Assembly (NCBI GenBank): GCA_964581175.1
Contig: CAZONI010000042.1
Coordinates: 1 to 32,347 of the forward strand
Direction of reading: 5' to 3'
DNA: 32,347 bases
From: B46-G9 sp964581175
GTDB taxonomy: Bacteria > Desulfobacterota > DSM-4660 > Desulfatiglandales > Desulfatiglandaceae
How positions within the stretch are numbered: position 1 is the stretch's first letter; every line of letters begins with the position of its first letter. Of the stretch, positions 15,999 to 24,792 are shown piece after piece. The translations under genes were made by a program, and so were the position numbers. The notes beneath the pieces were generated by a model. The model was not told the DNA's origin. It searched no databases and worked only from the letters and a program-made list of their open reading frames with translations.

Positions 15999-16925
15999 AT
16001 GTCCTTATCCCTGACAACGAGAGGTGTCCTCGCCTGCCTGGGCGCGGCAACGCTCTGGGGCGCCAATGGGGTTGCCTCCAAGTACCTGATGAACGGGGGG
16101 CTTTCGCCCTTTGTCTGGTCACAGGGACGATTGACCATTGCCGCCGCCCTGACGATTCTCTGGCTTGCGCTCACGCGGCCGAGATTGTTGCGAATTCATC
16201 CCTCGCATATCATTCACTTCGTCCTGCTCGGCTCCATCGGCATGGCAGGGGTCAATGCCTGCTATTTCGCCGCTATCTCCAAGATCCCCACCGCGGCCGC
16301 CATCCTCATCGAATACCTTGCCCCGGCATTGATAGCCGTCTTTTCCTGGGCCTTCATGCACCAGAGGATGGGGCGCCTGAAGTGCGTGGCCCTGGTTCTG
16401 GCCCTGGGAGGGTGTTACGTCGTGGCCGGCGGGTATAACGTGAATCTCCTCACCCTCAATCTGGGCGGCCTTTTTTGGGGGCTTGGCGCGGCCCTCACCT
16501 ATTCCTTTTACATCGTCTATTCAGAATATTCCCTCCGCAGCTACTCGCCCTGGACGCTTATCTGCTATGCCCTCATCATAGCCGCCATCACCTGGAACGT
16601 GGTCCTGGGACCGGCCAGGCTTCTTACCATAGGCTGGAACGCACCCTCATGGATCATCATTTTCCTTGCCTCCAGCGTCGGGACGGTCGTCCCCTTTGGA
16701 CTGTTCGCCTGCGGCGTGGAATATCTCAGGTCCACGAGGGCGACCATCATCGCCACGTTCGAGCCCATCGCCGCCGGCCTGATAGCCTTTTTCTTTCTCG
16801 GCGAACGGCTTCTGGCATTGCAGATTATCGGCGGACTGGCGGTTCTGACAGCCGTGATACTGATTCAAATGGAAAAAGAACATGATGAGATGACTCCCGC
16901 TTTGATTAAGGGACGAAGACAGTAG
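15999..16925 (+). CDS. DMT-superfamily permease (EamA family)
   Basis: 308 residues with ten predicted membrane helices in two EamA repeats. The first begins RGVLACLGAATLWGANGV (about residues 8-25) and the second LGGLFWGLGAALTYSFYIVY. The C-terminal half ends with the family pattern STRATIIATFEPIAAGLIAF followed by FLGERL. These proteins export or exchange small metabolites such as amino acids; the substrate is unknown. The frame stays open upstream to 15558, but that part overlaps the minus-strand CxxC gene and is not membrane-like, so I take the ATG just before the first helix. No clear SD precedes it, so the start is the weak point. It is not obviously in an operon. Confidence 0.88.
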   Translation: MSLSLTTRGVLACLGAATLWGANGVASKYLMNGGLSPFVWSQGRLTIAAALTILWLALTRPRLLRIHPSHIIHFVLLGSIGMAGVNACYFAAISKIPTAAAILIEYLAPALIAVFSWAFMHQRMGRLKCVALVLALGGCYVVAGGYNVNLLTLNLGGLFWGLGAALTYSFYIVYSEYSLRSYSPWTLICYALIIAAITWNVVLGPARLLTIGWNAPSWIIIFLASSVGTVVPFGLFACGVEYLRSTRATIIATFEPIAAGLIAFFFLGERLLALQIIGGLAVLTAVILIQMEKEHDEMTPALIKGRRQ

Positions 16926-17255
16926 TACCAGCATCCGGGTGATTTGAGAAGGCCCCAATGGCCGGTGAATCTCCTCCCGCAGAGCGGAAGGCATCATGAG
17001 GCCCCCCTGAGCAGCACGCCCTTCCGGACACCGGATCGGAAGAACCTATCCGGGCCCTTCATCAGAGGTGGAGGGTTTAATCAAAACTAAAATGGTCTTG
17101 ACTATTATGCAAGAAATATGAAAAGTTAGTATCTATTGAGAACTTCAATTCCTAGGCAGGCCAAAGAGTACCGCTCAACCCGGAGTATTGTAGATTCACT
17201 GGTATCTGTTGTGGGACATTTCTCTTTCATCTTTCAGCAAAAGGAGGACCATGCT
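16926..17255. other. Intergenic region before the plus-strand peptide-type ABC operon
   Basis: No gene is seen. The first 130 bases are GC-rich with short inverted repeats, for example CCGGAT (17031-17036) with ATCCGG (17048-17053), which may serve as a weak terminator for the DMT gene. The base composition then drops to AT-rich (about 17075-17150), as expected of a promoter. TTGACT occurs at 17098 but I see no -10 box at the right distance. The region ends with the SD AAGGAGG (17241-17247). Confidence 0.5.
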
Positions 17256-18812
17256 ATGAAATCCAAAAAGATCTTTTTGTGCGTTGTGTTCACTTTCTTC
17301 CTGGCATGTCTCCCTGCCCAGAGCTTTGCCAGGCAGACCCTGGTCTACGGCACCACCGAGAAAGTCACCGACATGGACCCGGCCAGTTCCTACGATTTCC
17401 ATACGTGGGAAATCTTTTACAACATCTATCAGGGCCTGTTGCGGTATCCGCCCGGAAAAACCAACCTGATCCCCGGCCTCGCCGAGTCATACACCGTCAG
17501 CAAGGATGGAAAGGAATATACCTTTGAGTTGAGAAAAGGCCTGAAATTTACGGATGGGACCCTTTTTGACGCGAATGCGGTCAAATGGTCCATCGATCGA
17601 GTCATAGCTCTGAAGGGGGATCCGTCGTGGCTGGTCACCGATTTTGTGGACCACGTGGAGGTCGTCGGCAAATATGCAGTCAAGTTCGTTCTCAAGAATG
17701 CCGTTGCCTACTTCCCCTCGCTTGTGGCCTCGGTGCCCTATTATCCCGTCAACCCCAATGTCTATCCGAAGGACAAGATTGTCCGGAACCCCTCGGAATT
17801 GAAGGGCGGAAAACTGGTTGGCCTTGGGCCGTACAAGGCGGTTTCTTTCAAGAGAGACCAGGAGATAGTGCTCGAAGCGAATCCCGCCTATTACGGAGAT
17901 AAACCAAAGAATGACCGGATCGTGATCAGGTATTTTGCGGACGCCACCACCATGCGGCTCGCCCTGACGAAAGGCGAACTCGATTTTGCGTTCAAGACCC
18001 TCAATCCATCGGACATCAACGACCTGCAGAAATCCAAGACGCTCCAGACCATTAAGGCCCAGGGCCCCTACATTCGCTACCTCTGCTTCCTTACGGATAC
18101 CCCGCCTTTCAATGACAGGACCCTGCGCCAGGCCCTTGCCTCCGCGATCAACAGGAAGGCCCTCCTGAAAAAGGTCTTCCTGGGACAGAACTCGCCGCTT
18201 TATTCCATGGTGCCCATGGGCATGTGGTCGCACACGGACGCCTTCAAGGTCGCCATGGGTAACGGAAACGTTGCCCTGGCCAAGAAGCTTCTGGCCTCCA
18301 GGGGATATAACGAAAACAACAAGTTTACTTTTGACCTCTGGTACACACCAAGCCATTACGGCGACACGGAAGTCGATATGGCCGCTGTGCTCAAGGCCCA
18401 GTTCGAGGGAACGGGCGTCATGAAGGTCAATGTCAAATCCGCCGAATGGGCATCGTACAAAGATAACTGGAAAAACAAGGTCATGCCGGTCTGGCTCCTG
18501 GGCTGGTATCCTGATTATATCGACCCTGACAATTATACCAATGCCTTTGCCGGCACTGCCGGATCCATCGGCATGGGCATTCATTTCTCCAGCCCGCTCT
18601 GGGACAAGCTGTTTGTGGATGGACAGACCATAACCAGCCCCAAAAGGAGGCTTGCCGTGTATGAGCAGATTCAGAGCATGTGGGCGGATGATGTCCCCAC
18701 AGCGCCCATTTTCCAGGGGACGCTCTATCTGTTCGCGCAAAAGGACATTCGCGGGATTATGCTCTCTCCCACCCTGCAATTCAACTACGGCCCCATCCAC
18801 ACGGTCAAGTAG
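17256..18812 (+). CDS. ABC transporter substrate-binding protein, family 5 (DppA/OppA-like)
   Basis: 518 residues from the ATG chosen, which has AAGGAGG 8 bases upstream; the frame is open further 5' but without signal-peptide character. The leader MKSKKIFLCVVFTFFLACLP could be cut at SFA-RQ (residues about 26/27). FLAC is a poor lipobox, so a lipoprotein is possible but less likely. The mature sequence has family-5 landmarks: IYQGLLRYPPGK, LIPGLAESYTVSKDGKEYTF, FTDGTLFDANAVKWSIDR, GPYKAV, and RQALASAINRKALLKKVF. It delivers peptides, nickel chelates, opines or similar solutes to the permeases encoded next. The ligand cannot be told. A strong terminator-like hairpin lies between it and the first permease. 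Confidence 0.93.
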   Translation: MKSKKIFLCVVFTFFLACLPAQSFARQTLVYGTTEKVTDMDPASSYDFHTWEIFYNIYQGLLRYPPGKTNLIPGLAESYTVSKDGKEYTFELRKGLKFTDGTLFDANAVKWSIDRVIALKGDPSWLVTDFVDHVEVVGKYAVKFVLKNAVAYFPSLVASVPYYPVNPNVYPKDKIVRNPSELKGGKLVGLGPYKAVSFKRDQEIVLEANPAYYGDKPKNDRIVIRYFADATTMRLALTKGELDFAFKTLNPSDINDLQKSKTLQTIKAQGPYIRYLCFLTDTPPFNDRTLRQALASAINRKALLKKVFLGQNSPLYSMVPMGMWSHTDAFKVAMGNGNVALAKKLLASRGYNENNKFTFDLWYTPSHYGDTEVDMAAVLKAQFEGTGVMKVNVKSAEWASYKDNWKNKVMPVWLLGWYPDYIDPDNYTNAFAGTAGSIGMGIHFSSPLWDKLFVDGQTITSPKRRLAVYEQIQSMWADDVPTAPIFQGTLYLFAQKDIRGIMLSPTLQFNYGPIHTVK

Positions 18813-18819
18813 ACTGTTC

Positions 18820-18850
18820 GGGCCGGGCCTCAGCCCGGCCCTTCTTTTTT
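18820..18850 (+). terminator. Rho-independent terminator-like hairpin inside the operon
   Basis: A 9-bp perfect GC stem (18820-18828 with 18833-18841) with loop CTCA is followed by TTCTTTTTTC. It sits 8 bases after the binding-protein stop and 10 bases before the permease ATG. It therefore probably causes partial termination, giving more binding protein than membrane parts. Confidence 0.85.
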
Positions 18851-18859
18851 CGAGGTGCC

Positions 18860-19879
18860 ATGAAGAAAAGTCTGGCCCGGTACATCATTATCAGGCTCCT
18901 TCTGACCATTCCCATGGTCTTCATCCTCCTGAGCATTGTATTCGTAATCCTGCGAGTCATGCCCGGTGACCCTGTCTCTTCAATGCTCGGCGGCCATGCC
19001 CCTGAAAAAGTCATCGAGCAGAAAAGGAAGGAACTCGGCCTGGACCGATCCATGCCTGTCCAGTACGTCCAGTATCTCTGGCAGATCTGTCATCTGGACC
19101 TGGGCGAATCCATGGTATTCAAGGAAAAGGTGACAAAGGCCATTGCCGACAAGCTGCCCGCTACCGTCGAACTGACGTTTTTCGCTATGATCATCACTCT
19201 GTTTATGGGTGTCTTCCTGGGGGCCTACGCTGCGGACAAGAGGCGATCTTCCCGGGATTACGGAATACGACTCTACGGCATTGTGGTCTATTGTATACCG
19301 GTCTACTGGATGGGCCTCATGCTGCAGCTCATCTTCGGCATCTGGCTCGACATACTCCCCATTGCAGGAAGGCTCGGCGCACGGACCTTTGCTTCGGATT
19401 TTGAAAGGACGGGCCTGTATGTACTGGACACAATCATGGCCGGAGATTTTACCGCTCTCGGAGACGTACTGTTCCATCTGGTTCTCCCGGCGTTTACCCT
19501 TGGTATCGTGCTCTCCGGAATCTTCGTGCGCCTGACCAGGGCGAATATGCTGGATGTTCTGAAATCCGATTATATCCTTGCGGCGGAGGCCCGGGGCATT
19601 CCCCATCGAAAGATCGTGTACAAACACGCACTCAAGAACGCGTTCATTCCCATCCTGACCATGATGGGCCTCCAGTTTGCCCTGCTCATGGCTGGGGCCG
19701 TGCTCACGGAGACCACTTTTTCCTGGCCGGGCATGGGACGGTTGCTCCTTGAAAGGATCTATCTGAGGGACTATCCCACCATCCAGGGGGTGATTATCGT
19801 TGTTGCACTTGTGGTGGCCATGGCTTCACTCCTCGTGGATATGGTATATGCCATGGTGGACCCAAGAGTCCGATACTGA
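18860..19879 (+). CDS. ABC transporter permease, DppB/OppB-like
   Basis: 339 residues with six membrane helices. The N-terminus YIIIRLLLTIPMVFILL, then RVMPGDPVSSMLGG, is standard for DppB-type subunits. The long periplasmic segment contains LGLDRSMPVQYVQYLWQICH, and the cytoplasmic EAA loop reads EARGIPHRKIVYKHALKNAF. It ends in the usual MVDPRVRY. The SD GAGGTG precedes the ATG. It forms the channel with the DppC-like protein encoded 26 bases downstream. Confidence 0.93.
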   Translation: MKKSLARYIIIRLLLTIPMVFILLSIVFVILRVMPGDPVSSMLGGHAPEKVIEQKRKELGLDRSMPVQYVQYLWQICHLDLGESMVFKEKVTKAIADKLPATVELTFFAMIITLFMGVFLGAYAADKRRSSRDYGIRLYGIVVYCIPVYWMGLMLQLIFGIWLDILPIAGRLGARTFASDFERTGLYVLDTIMAGDFTALGDVLFHLVLPAFTLGIVLSGIFVRLTRANMLDVLKSDYILAAEARGIPHRKIVYKHALKNAFIPILTMMGLQFALLMAGAVLTETTFSWPGMGRLLLERIYLRDYPTIQGVIIVVALVVAMASLLVDMVYAMVDPRVRY

Positions 19880-19905
19880 TTTGCGAGCGGGCATTAGGAG
19901 AGTTC

Positions 19906-20790
19906 ATGAAATATTCACCAGCAGCGGGAACGGCCCGATTGATTTCCAGGTTCACCGGCCTCGGGAAAAAATACGGGCTCGAGTGGTGGATCCTGGTCGT
20001 CGGGGCATTGATCATCCTTGCCATCGTGTTCATGGCGGCCTTTTCCTCGACCATTGCCCCTTTCAGTCCCTATGACCAGAATACCGGGCCCCAGCTCGCC
20101 GCCCCTAATGCGACACATCTCATGGGTACCGACACTCTCCAGCGTGATGTCTGGTCCAGGATCGTTTACGGATCCCAGACGATCCTCCGGGTGGCGGTCC
20201 TGGCCGCTGTTGTTTCCTCGATCTTCGGCATCTGCCTGGGCCTGCTCTCCGGTTTTTCCGGGGGATGGTTCGACCGGGTTCTCTCCCTGATCATGGACTC
20301 GGTCTATTCCTTTCCCGGTCTCATTCTGGCCATCGCGTTCGCCGCCATGTTGGGGCCGGGTGTCATCAACATCATGCTTGCGGTGGCTGTCATCTACATT
20401 CCCACCTATTTCCGTCTGGTGAGAGGACAAACTCTCTCCATCAAAGAGGAACTGTACGTGGAGGCAGCGAAGGCAATCGGCGCATCCCGCTTCACCACCC
20501 TGTGGAAATACATCTTTCCCAATGTTATCGCCACGACCGCGGTGGTTTTCACATTGAATGTGGCGGACGCCATCATGACGGAGGCGGCATTGACGTATCT
20601 GGGTCTCGGCCTTCCCCCTTCCATCGTTGACTGGGGAATGGACCTGGCCATGGGTAAGAAGTTCCTCCCGTCCGGCCAGTGGTGGCTCATCACATTCCCC
20701 GGGGTGATGATCTCCGTGCTGGCACTGGGATTTACCATGGTGGGCGAGGGGCTCGCGGAGATTCTGAACCCCCGTCTCCTGGAGCGGTAA
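19906..20790 (+). CDS. ABC transporter permease, DppC/OppC-like
   Basis: 294 residues. One N-terminal helix (about 27-47, WWILVVGALIILAIVFMAAF) is followed by the periplasmic motif HLMGTDTLQRDVWSRIVYG, typical of DppC proteins, and five further helices. The EAA loop reads EAAKAIGASRFTTLWKYIFP. It ends GEGLAEILNPRLLER, the usual C-terminus. The SD AGGAGA precedes the ATG. It is the second channel subunit of the plus-strand transporter; the next gene starts 5 bases after its stop. Confidence 0.93.
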   Translation: MKYSPAAGTARLISRFTGLGKKYGLEWWILVVGALIILAIVFMAAFSSTIAPFSPYDQNTGPQLAAPNATHLMGTDTLQRDVWSRIVYGSQTILRVAVLAAVVSSIFGICLGLLSGFSGGWFDRVLSLIMDSVYSFPGLILAIAFAAMLGPGVINIMLAVAVIYIPTYFRLVRGQTLSIKEELYVEAAKAIGASRFTTLWKYIFPNVIATTAVVFTLNVADAIMTEAALTYLGLGLPPSIVDWGMDLAMGKKFLPSGQWWLITFPGVMISVLALGFTMVGEGLAEILNPRLLER

Positions 20791-20794
20791 AAAG

Positions 20795-21751
20795 GTGGAG
20801 CATATTCTTGAAATAGAACATCTTTCGGTTCACTTTCCCATCAACATAGGGACGGTTCGGGCCGTGAACCAGGTCGATCTGCATATACGGAAAGGAGAAG
20901 TAATGGGTCTCGTGGGAGAGTCGGGATGCGGCAAATCGACCCTCGGCTTTTCGATTCTCAGGCTGCTCAGACCTCCCGGGAAGATCGTGGAGGGAAGAAT
21001 CCTTTATCATGGTAAGGATATTGCCCGGATGAGCGAGCATGAACTCCTTTCCCTGAGAGGCAAGAGAATCGCCATGATATTCCAGGACCCGCTCACCTCC
21101 CTGAACCCCCTTTTCCGCATTGACGAACAATTCATAGAAACCCTTGAGACCCATGAAAAGGGAATAGGCAGAAAGGAGGCATTCAGGCGCGCCGGGAACA
21201 TGCTCGAGAGCCTGGGGATTTCACCGGAAAGACTGCTTGAATATCCCCACCAGATGTCGGGCGGCATGCGACAGCGCATCATGATCGGCATGGGACTCAT
21301 CCTGAACCCCGATTTCCTGATCGCCGATGAACCCACCACAGCCCTTGACGTCATTGTCGAGGCCCAGTTTCTCGACCTCCTGGACCAATTGCGGAAGCAG
21401 TACAACCTGACCATCATCCTCATTACCCACAACCTCGGGAACGTCGCCCAACTGGCCGACAGGATCACAGTTATGTACGGGGGGAGTATTGCAGAGATAG
21501 GAACGGCGGGCGCCATCTTTGATTCGCCTCTCCACCCCTACACCCAGGGGCTCCTCGCCTCCATACCCAACATCAAACTGGACCAGCCCAAACTGAAGAC
21601 CATGCCCGGGAATCCCCCGGACCTGGTCGACCCCCCGCCGGGCTGCGTCTTTCACCCACGGTGTCCCTACGCGATGGATGTCTGCAGGCATGAGAAACCG
21701 GAGATGACGGAGAGGGACGGCCATTCTGTAGCCTGCTGGCTGCACAGGTAA
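20795..21751 (+). CDS. Peptide-type ABC transporter ATPase, DppD/OppD-like
   Basis: 318 residues with a GTG start. Walker A is GESGCGKST, then a Q-loop FQDPLTSLNP, signature MSGGMRQRIMIGMGL, Walker B FLIADEPTTALD, and switch ITHNLGN with His (usually ITHDLG). The C-terminal OppD/F extension has four Cys (GCVFHPRCPYAMDVC and HSVAC), the arrangement that binds a [4Fe-4S] cluster in some characterised DppD proteins. It energises the DppBC-type channel together with the following ATPase. GGAG lies 10 bases before the GTG. The next gene follows immediately. Confidence 0.93.
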   Translation: MEHILEIEHLSVHFPINIGTVRAVNQVDLHIRKGEVMGLVGESGCGKSTLGFSILRLLRPPGKIVEGRILYHGKDIARMSEHELLSLRGKRIAMIFQDPLTSLNPLFRIDEQFIETLETHEKGIGRKEAFRRAGNMLESLGISPERLLEYPHQMSGGMRQRIMIGMGLILNPDFLIADEPTTALDVIVEAQFLDLLDQLRKQYNLTIILITHNLGNVAQLADRITVMYGGSIAEIGTAGAIFDSPLHPYTQGLLASIPNIKLDQPKLKTMPGNPPDLVDPPPGCVFHPRCPYAMDVCRHEKPEMTERDGHSVACWLHR

Positions 21752-21757
21752 TTGCAA

Positions 21758-22753
21758 GTGGAAGACCTTGTGACGGTAAAGAATCTCAAAAAACACTTTC
21801 CCCTTCAAAAGGGCCTCCTTGACAGGTTTCTGGTCAAGGAAGAACGTTCGGTCAGGGCTGTGGACGGGGTGTCTTTCACCATCAGGAAGGGGGAAGTCCT
21901 GGGTCTTGTGGGCGAAAGCGGTTGCGGCAAGACAACGACCGGCAGGCTGATCCTTCGTCTCCTGGAGCCGAGCGCCGGAGAGATCCTGTACAGGGGAACC
22001 CCTATAACCTCTTACTCAACCACCGCCATGGCAAGGATGAGGAAAAGGATGCAGGTTATCTTCCAGGACCCGTATGCATCTCTGAGCCCCCGCATGCCGA
22101 TCGGCAAGGCTATCTCTCACCCGCTTCTCATCCACAGCGACTTGCACAGTACGGAGATGAAACAGGTGTGTCTCCGGATAATGGAAAAAGTCGGGCTTAC
22201 CCCGGCCCCATTTCTCTACAGGAAATATCCGCATCAGCTTTCCGGTGGACAGAGGCAGCGCGTGGTGATTGCCAGGGCCCTGGTGACCAACCCGGAGTTC
22301 GTGGTGGCGGACGAACCCATCGCCATGGCCGATGTCTCCGTCAGGGCCCTCATCCTGGAACTGATGGGCCGGCTGAAAGAGGAGTTCGACCTGACCTATC
22401 TCTTTATCACCCATGATCTCGCCACCTGCAAGTATATTTGCGACCGGGTAGCCATCATGTACCTGGGCAGGATCGTCGAAATAGGCACACTCGACAAGGT
22501 GTTCAAAAACCCGGTCCATCCCTACACGTCAACACTCCTTGCCGCTGTTCCCGTGCCGGACCCCAGATACCGGAGGACCGAGCCGATCCCCAAAGGAGAA
22601 ATTCCAAGCCCCATTAATCCTCCGCCGGGATGCAGGTTTCATCCCCGCTGCCGTTTCGCCGCAGCGGAGTGCGCACTCACCGAACCGGAACTGGTTTCCG
22701 TGGACGCTGATCACCAGGTGGCCTGCTCCGTGCGCAACACGTCCTCGCCCTGA
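21758..22753 (+). CDS. Peptide-type ABC transporter ATPase, DppF/OppF-like
   Basis: 331 residues from the GTG at 21758; a TTG at 21752, directly after the previous stop, is in frame and also possible. Walker A is GESGCGKTTTGR, Q-loop FQDPYASLSP, signature LSGGQRQRVVIARAL, and Walker B FVVADEPIAMADVS. The D-loop is AMAD where SALD is usual; Asp is kept. The switch is ITHDLATC. The C-terminal extension has four Cys (GCRFHPRCRFAAAEC and HQVAC). It is the last gene of the plus-strand transporter, and its end faces the end of the mirror operon 54 bases away. Confidence 0.92.
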   Translation: MEDLVTVKNLKKHFPLQKGLLDRFLVKEERSVRAVDGVSFTIRKGEVLGLVGESGCGKTTTGRLILRLLEPSAGEILYRGTPITSYSTTAMARMRKRMQVIFQDPYASLSPRMPIGKAISHPLLIHSDLHSTEMKQVCLRIMEKVGLTPAPFLYRKYPHQLSGGQRQRVVIARALVTNPEFVVADEPIAMADVSVRALILELMGRLKEEFDLTYLFITHDLATCKYICDRVAIMYLGRIVEIGTLDKVFKNPVHPYTSTLLAAVPVPDPRYRRTEPIPKGEIPSPINPPPGCRFHPRCRFAAAECALTEPELVSVDADHQVACSVRNTSSP

Positions 22754-22807
22754 TCCACAATTCCTGCTTCTTCACTTCTCTTTTCTGTTGCACCAAGGTT
22801 CATCCGG

Positions 22808-23776
22808 CTACACGACATGGCATGCAACAAAGTGACCCGGTTCAATCTCTTTCATTTCGGGGATCCTCCGACTGCAGACAGAGTCAGCCAGAGGACATCG
22901 GGTGCGGAACGTGCATCCCGACGGAGGGTCTGCAGGATTGGGAATATCCCCATGGAGCACCGAGCTTTTTCTCCTGGATCTTGGATCAGGAAGGGGAATT
23001 GCCGAAAGGAGGGCCTTTGTATATGGGTGTCTCGGTTTCTCATAGATATTTTCGGCCGGGGCTGTCTCTACGATTCTCCCCAGGTACATGATAGCAACAC
23101 GGTTTGAAATATGTTCCACCACTGCAAGATCATGTGAGATGAAAAGATAGGACATGTTGAATTCTTGCTGAAGCCTGACCAGGAGGTTTATGATCTGCGC
23201 CTGAATTGAAACGTCCAGGGCAGATACCGGTTCATCCGCCACTATGAGCTTTGGATTCAGGGTAAGAACCCTTGCTATACCGATACGCTGCCGCTGGCCT
23301 CCGCTGAATTCGTGCGGGAAACGTTTCATATAATCGGCTTCAAGACCTACTTTTTTGAGTACCGCTGCCACCGCATCTCTTCTTTCAGCTTTGTTCCGGC
23401 AAAGACCGTGCACCAGCAAAGGCTCCTCCACTATGTCGCCCACCGTCATCCTGGGGTTGAGCGACGCGAAAGGGTCCTGAAAAATCATCTGTGCCGATCT
23501 TCTGAACGTATGCATCCGGCGGCTTTCAAATCCGGCAACATCCCTGCCCTCGAACCGAACCTCTCCTGAAGTGGGTTCTGTGAGCCTGAGAATCGAACGT
23601 CCGGTGGTCGTCTTTCCACATCCCGATTCGCCTACAAGGCCGAGTGTTTCACCTTCCTCGAGATGAAAGCTCACTCCATTTACGACAGGGAAGTATCTTT
23701 TCCTCTGGAAAAGGCCTGTTCTCTCCAGGGGGAAGGACTTGACCAGATCCTTTACCTGCAATAGAAGCTCATTCAT
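22808..23776 (-). CDS. Peptide-type ABC transporter ATPase, DppF/OppF-like (second operon)
   Basis: 322 residues. Walker A GESGCGKTTTGRS, Q-loop FQDPFASLNP, signature FSGGQRQRIGIARVL, Walker B LIVADEPVSALDVS and switch ISHDLAVV are all canonical, unlike the D-loop of its plus-strand counterpart. The C-terminal extension has the four-Cys pattern GCTFRTRCPLADSVC and HFVAC. It begins 9 bases after the DppD-like stop, so the two are co-transcribed. The N-terminal FQRKRYFPVVNGVSF segment is typical of DppF. Confidence 0.93.
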   Translation of the reverse strand: MNELLLQVKDLVKSFPLERTGLFQRKRYFPVVNGVSFHLEEGETLGLVGESGCGKTTTGRSILRLTEPTSGEVRFEGRDVAGFESRRMHTFRRSAQMIFQDPFASLNPRMTVGDIVEEPLLVHGLCRNKAERRDAVAAVLKKVGLEADYMKRFPHEFSGGQRQRIGIARVLTLNPKLIVADEPVSALDVSIQAQIINLLVRLQQEFNMSYLFISHDLAVVEHISNRVAIMYLGRIVETAPAENIYEKPRHPYTKALLSAIPLPDPRSRRKSSVLHGDIPNPADPPSGCTFRTRCPLADSVCSRRIPEMKEIEPGHFVACHVV

Positions 23777-23785
23777 TTCTCTCTT

Positions 23786-24754
23786 TCAAAGATGGCACGC
23801 AACAGAGTGCCCTTTCTCGATGTCCCGCAGACGTGGTCTTTCCTTCCGGCACCGTTCCATTACTTCAGGACAGCGTTCGGCAAATTTACAGCCCGGGATT
23901 TTGCGGAATGGAGAAGGAACGACCCCCAGTATTTCATTCAAAAATTTTTCCCTGCTCCCCAGGTGAGGGACCGATTTCATCAGTGCAATGGTATACGGAT
24001 GTGCCGGTTTCTCGAAAAGTGAAAATACGTCGGCCTCCTCGACCTTTTCCCCGGCGTACATAACAACGACTCTCTGCGCGCTGTTGGCGATAATCCCCAG
24101 GTCGTGCGTTATCAGAATCATCGCCATCCCGAATTTTTCTTTCAGGCGGAGTATGAGGTCAAGTATCTCGGCCTGGATCGTCACATCGAGGGCGGTGGTA
24201 GGTTCGTCGGCAATGAGTACCCTGGGGTTACAGCCAAGGGCCATTGCGATCATGACCCGCTGCCGCATTCCTCCGCTCAGCTGGTGCGGGTATTCATTCA
24301 TGATCCTTTCCGGGGAAGAAATTTCACACGCTTCAAGGATTTCGAGGGAACGGTTCCTCGCCTCCTTTCCTGATAGTTTCTGATGCAGCATGAAGACCTT
24401 TGAAAGCTGATAGCCAATCGTAAAAACCGGATTGAATGAGGTCATGGGATCCTGAAATACCATGGAAATCTGCTCTCCCCTGACCTTTCTCATTCTCTTC
24501 ATGGGTAACTCCAGCAGGTTTTTCCCCCTGAAGAGAATTCTGCCCGACACTATTTTCCCCGGGGGAATAGGAATGAGACGTAGAATGGACAGGGCTGCCA
24601 CACTCTTCCCGCACCCGGATTCTCCCACGACTCCGAGGGTTTCCCCCTTGAAGACATGATAACTTAACCCCACAACGGCCTTTACAACGCCCTCCTGCAC
24701 GGTAAAATGCGTGCTCAGGTCTTCTATCCGCAATATGGGTTCCGTGCTGTCCAC
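23786..24754 (-). CDS. Peptide-type ABC transporter ATPase, DppD/OppD-like (second operon)
   Basis: 322 residues from the GTG at 24754, which has AGGGAG six bases upstream and yields VDSTEPILRIEDLSTHF. An ATG at 24814 would add 20 residues and overlap the permease gene but has no SD. Walker A is GESGCGKSVAAL, with Q-loop FQDPMTSFNP, signature LSGGMRQRVMIAMAL, Walker B VLIADEPTTALDVT and switch ITHDLGII. The C-terminal extension has four Cys (GCKFAERCPEVMERC and HSVAC). It partners the DppF-like ATPase downstream. Confidence 0.92.
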   Translation of the reverse strand: MDSTEPILRIEDLSTHFTVQEGVVKAVVGLSYHVFKGETLGVVGESGCGKSVAALSILRLIPIPPGKIVSGRILFRGKNLLELPMKRMRKVRGEQISMVFQDPMTSFNPVFTIGYQLSKVFMLHQKLSGKEARNRSLEILEACEISSPERIMNEYPHQLSGGMRQRVMIAMALGCNPRVLIADEPTTALDVTIQAEILDLILRLKEKFGMAMILITHDLGIIANSAQRVVVMYAGEKVEEADVFSLFEKPAHPYTIALMKSVPHLGSREKFLNEILGVVPSPFRKIPGCKFAERCPEVMERCRKERPRLRDIEKGHSVACHL

Positions 24755-24792
24755 TCCATTCTCCCTGTGGTTTCGTCTCCGGGAAAACAATC

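Noticed and set aside
21007..21516. Open frame on the minus strand inside the DppD-like ATPase gene
   Set aside because: It is antisense to conserved Walker and signature motifs; no independent support.
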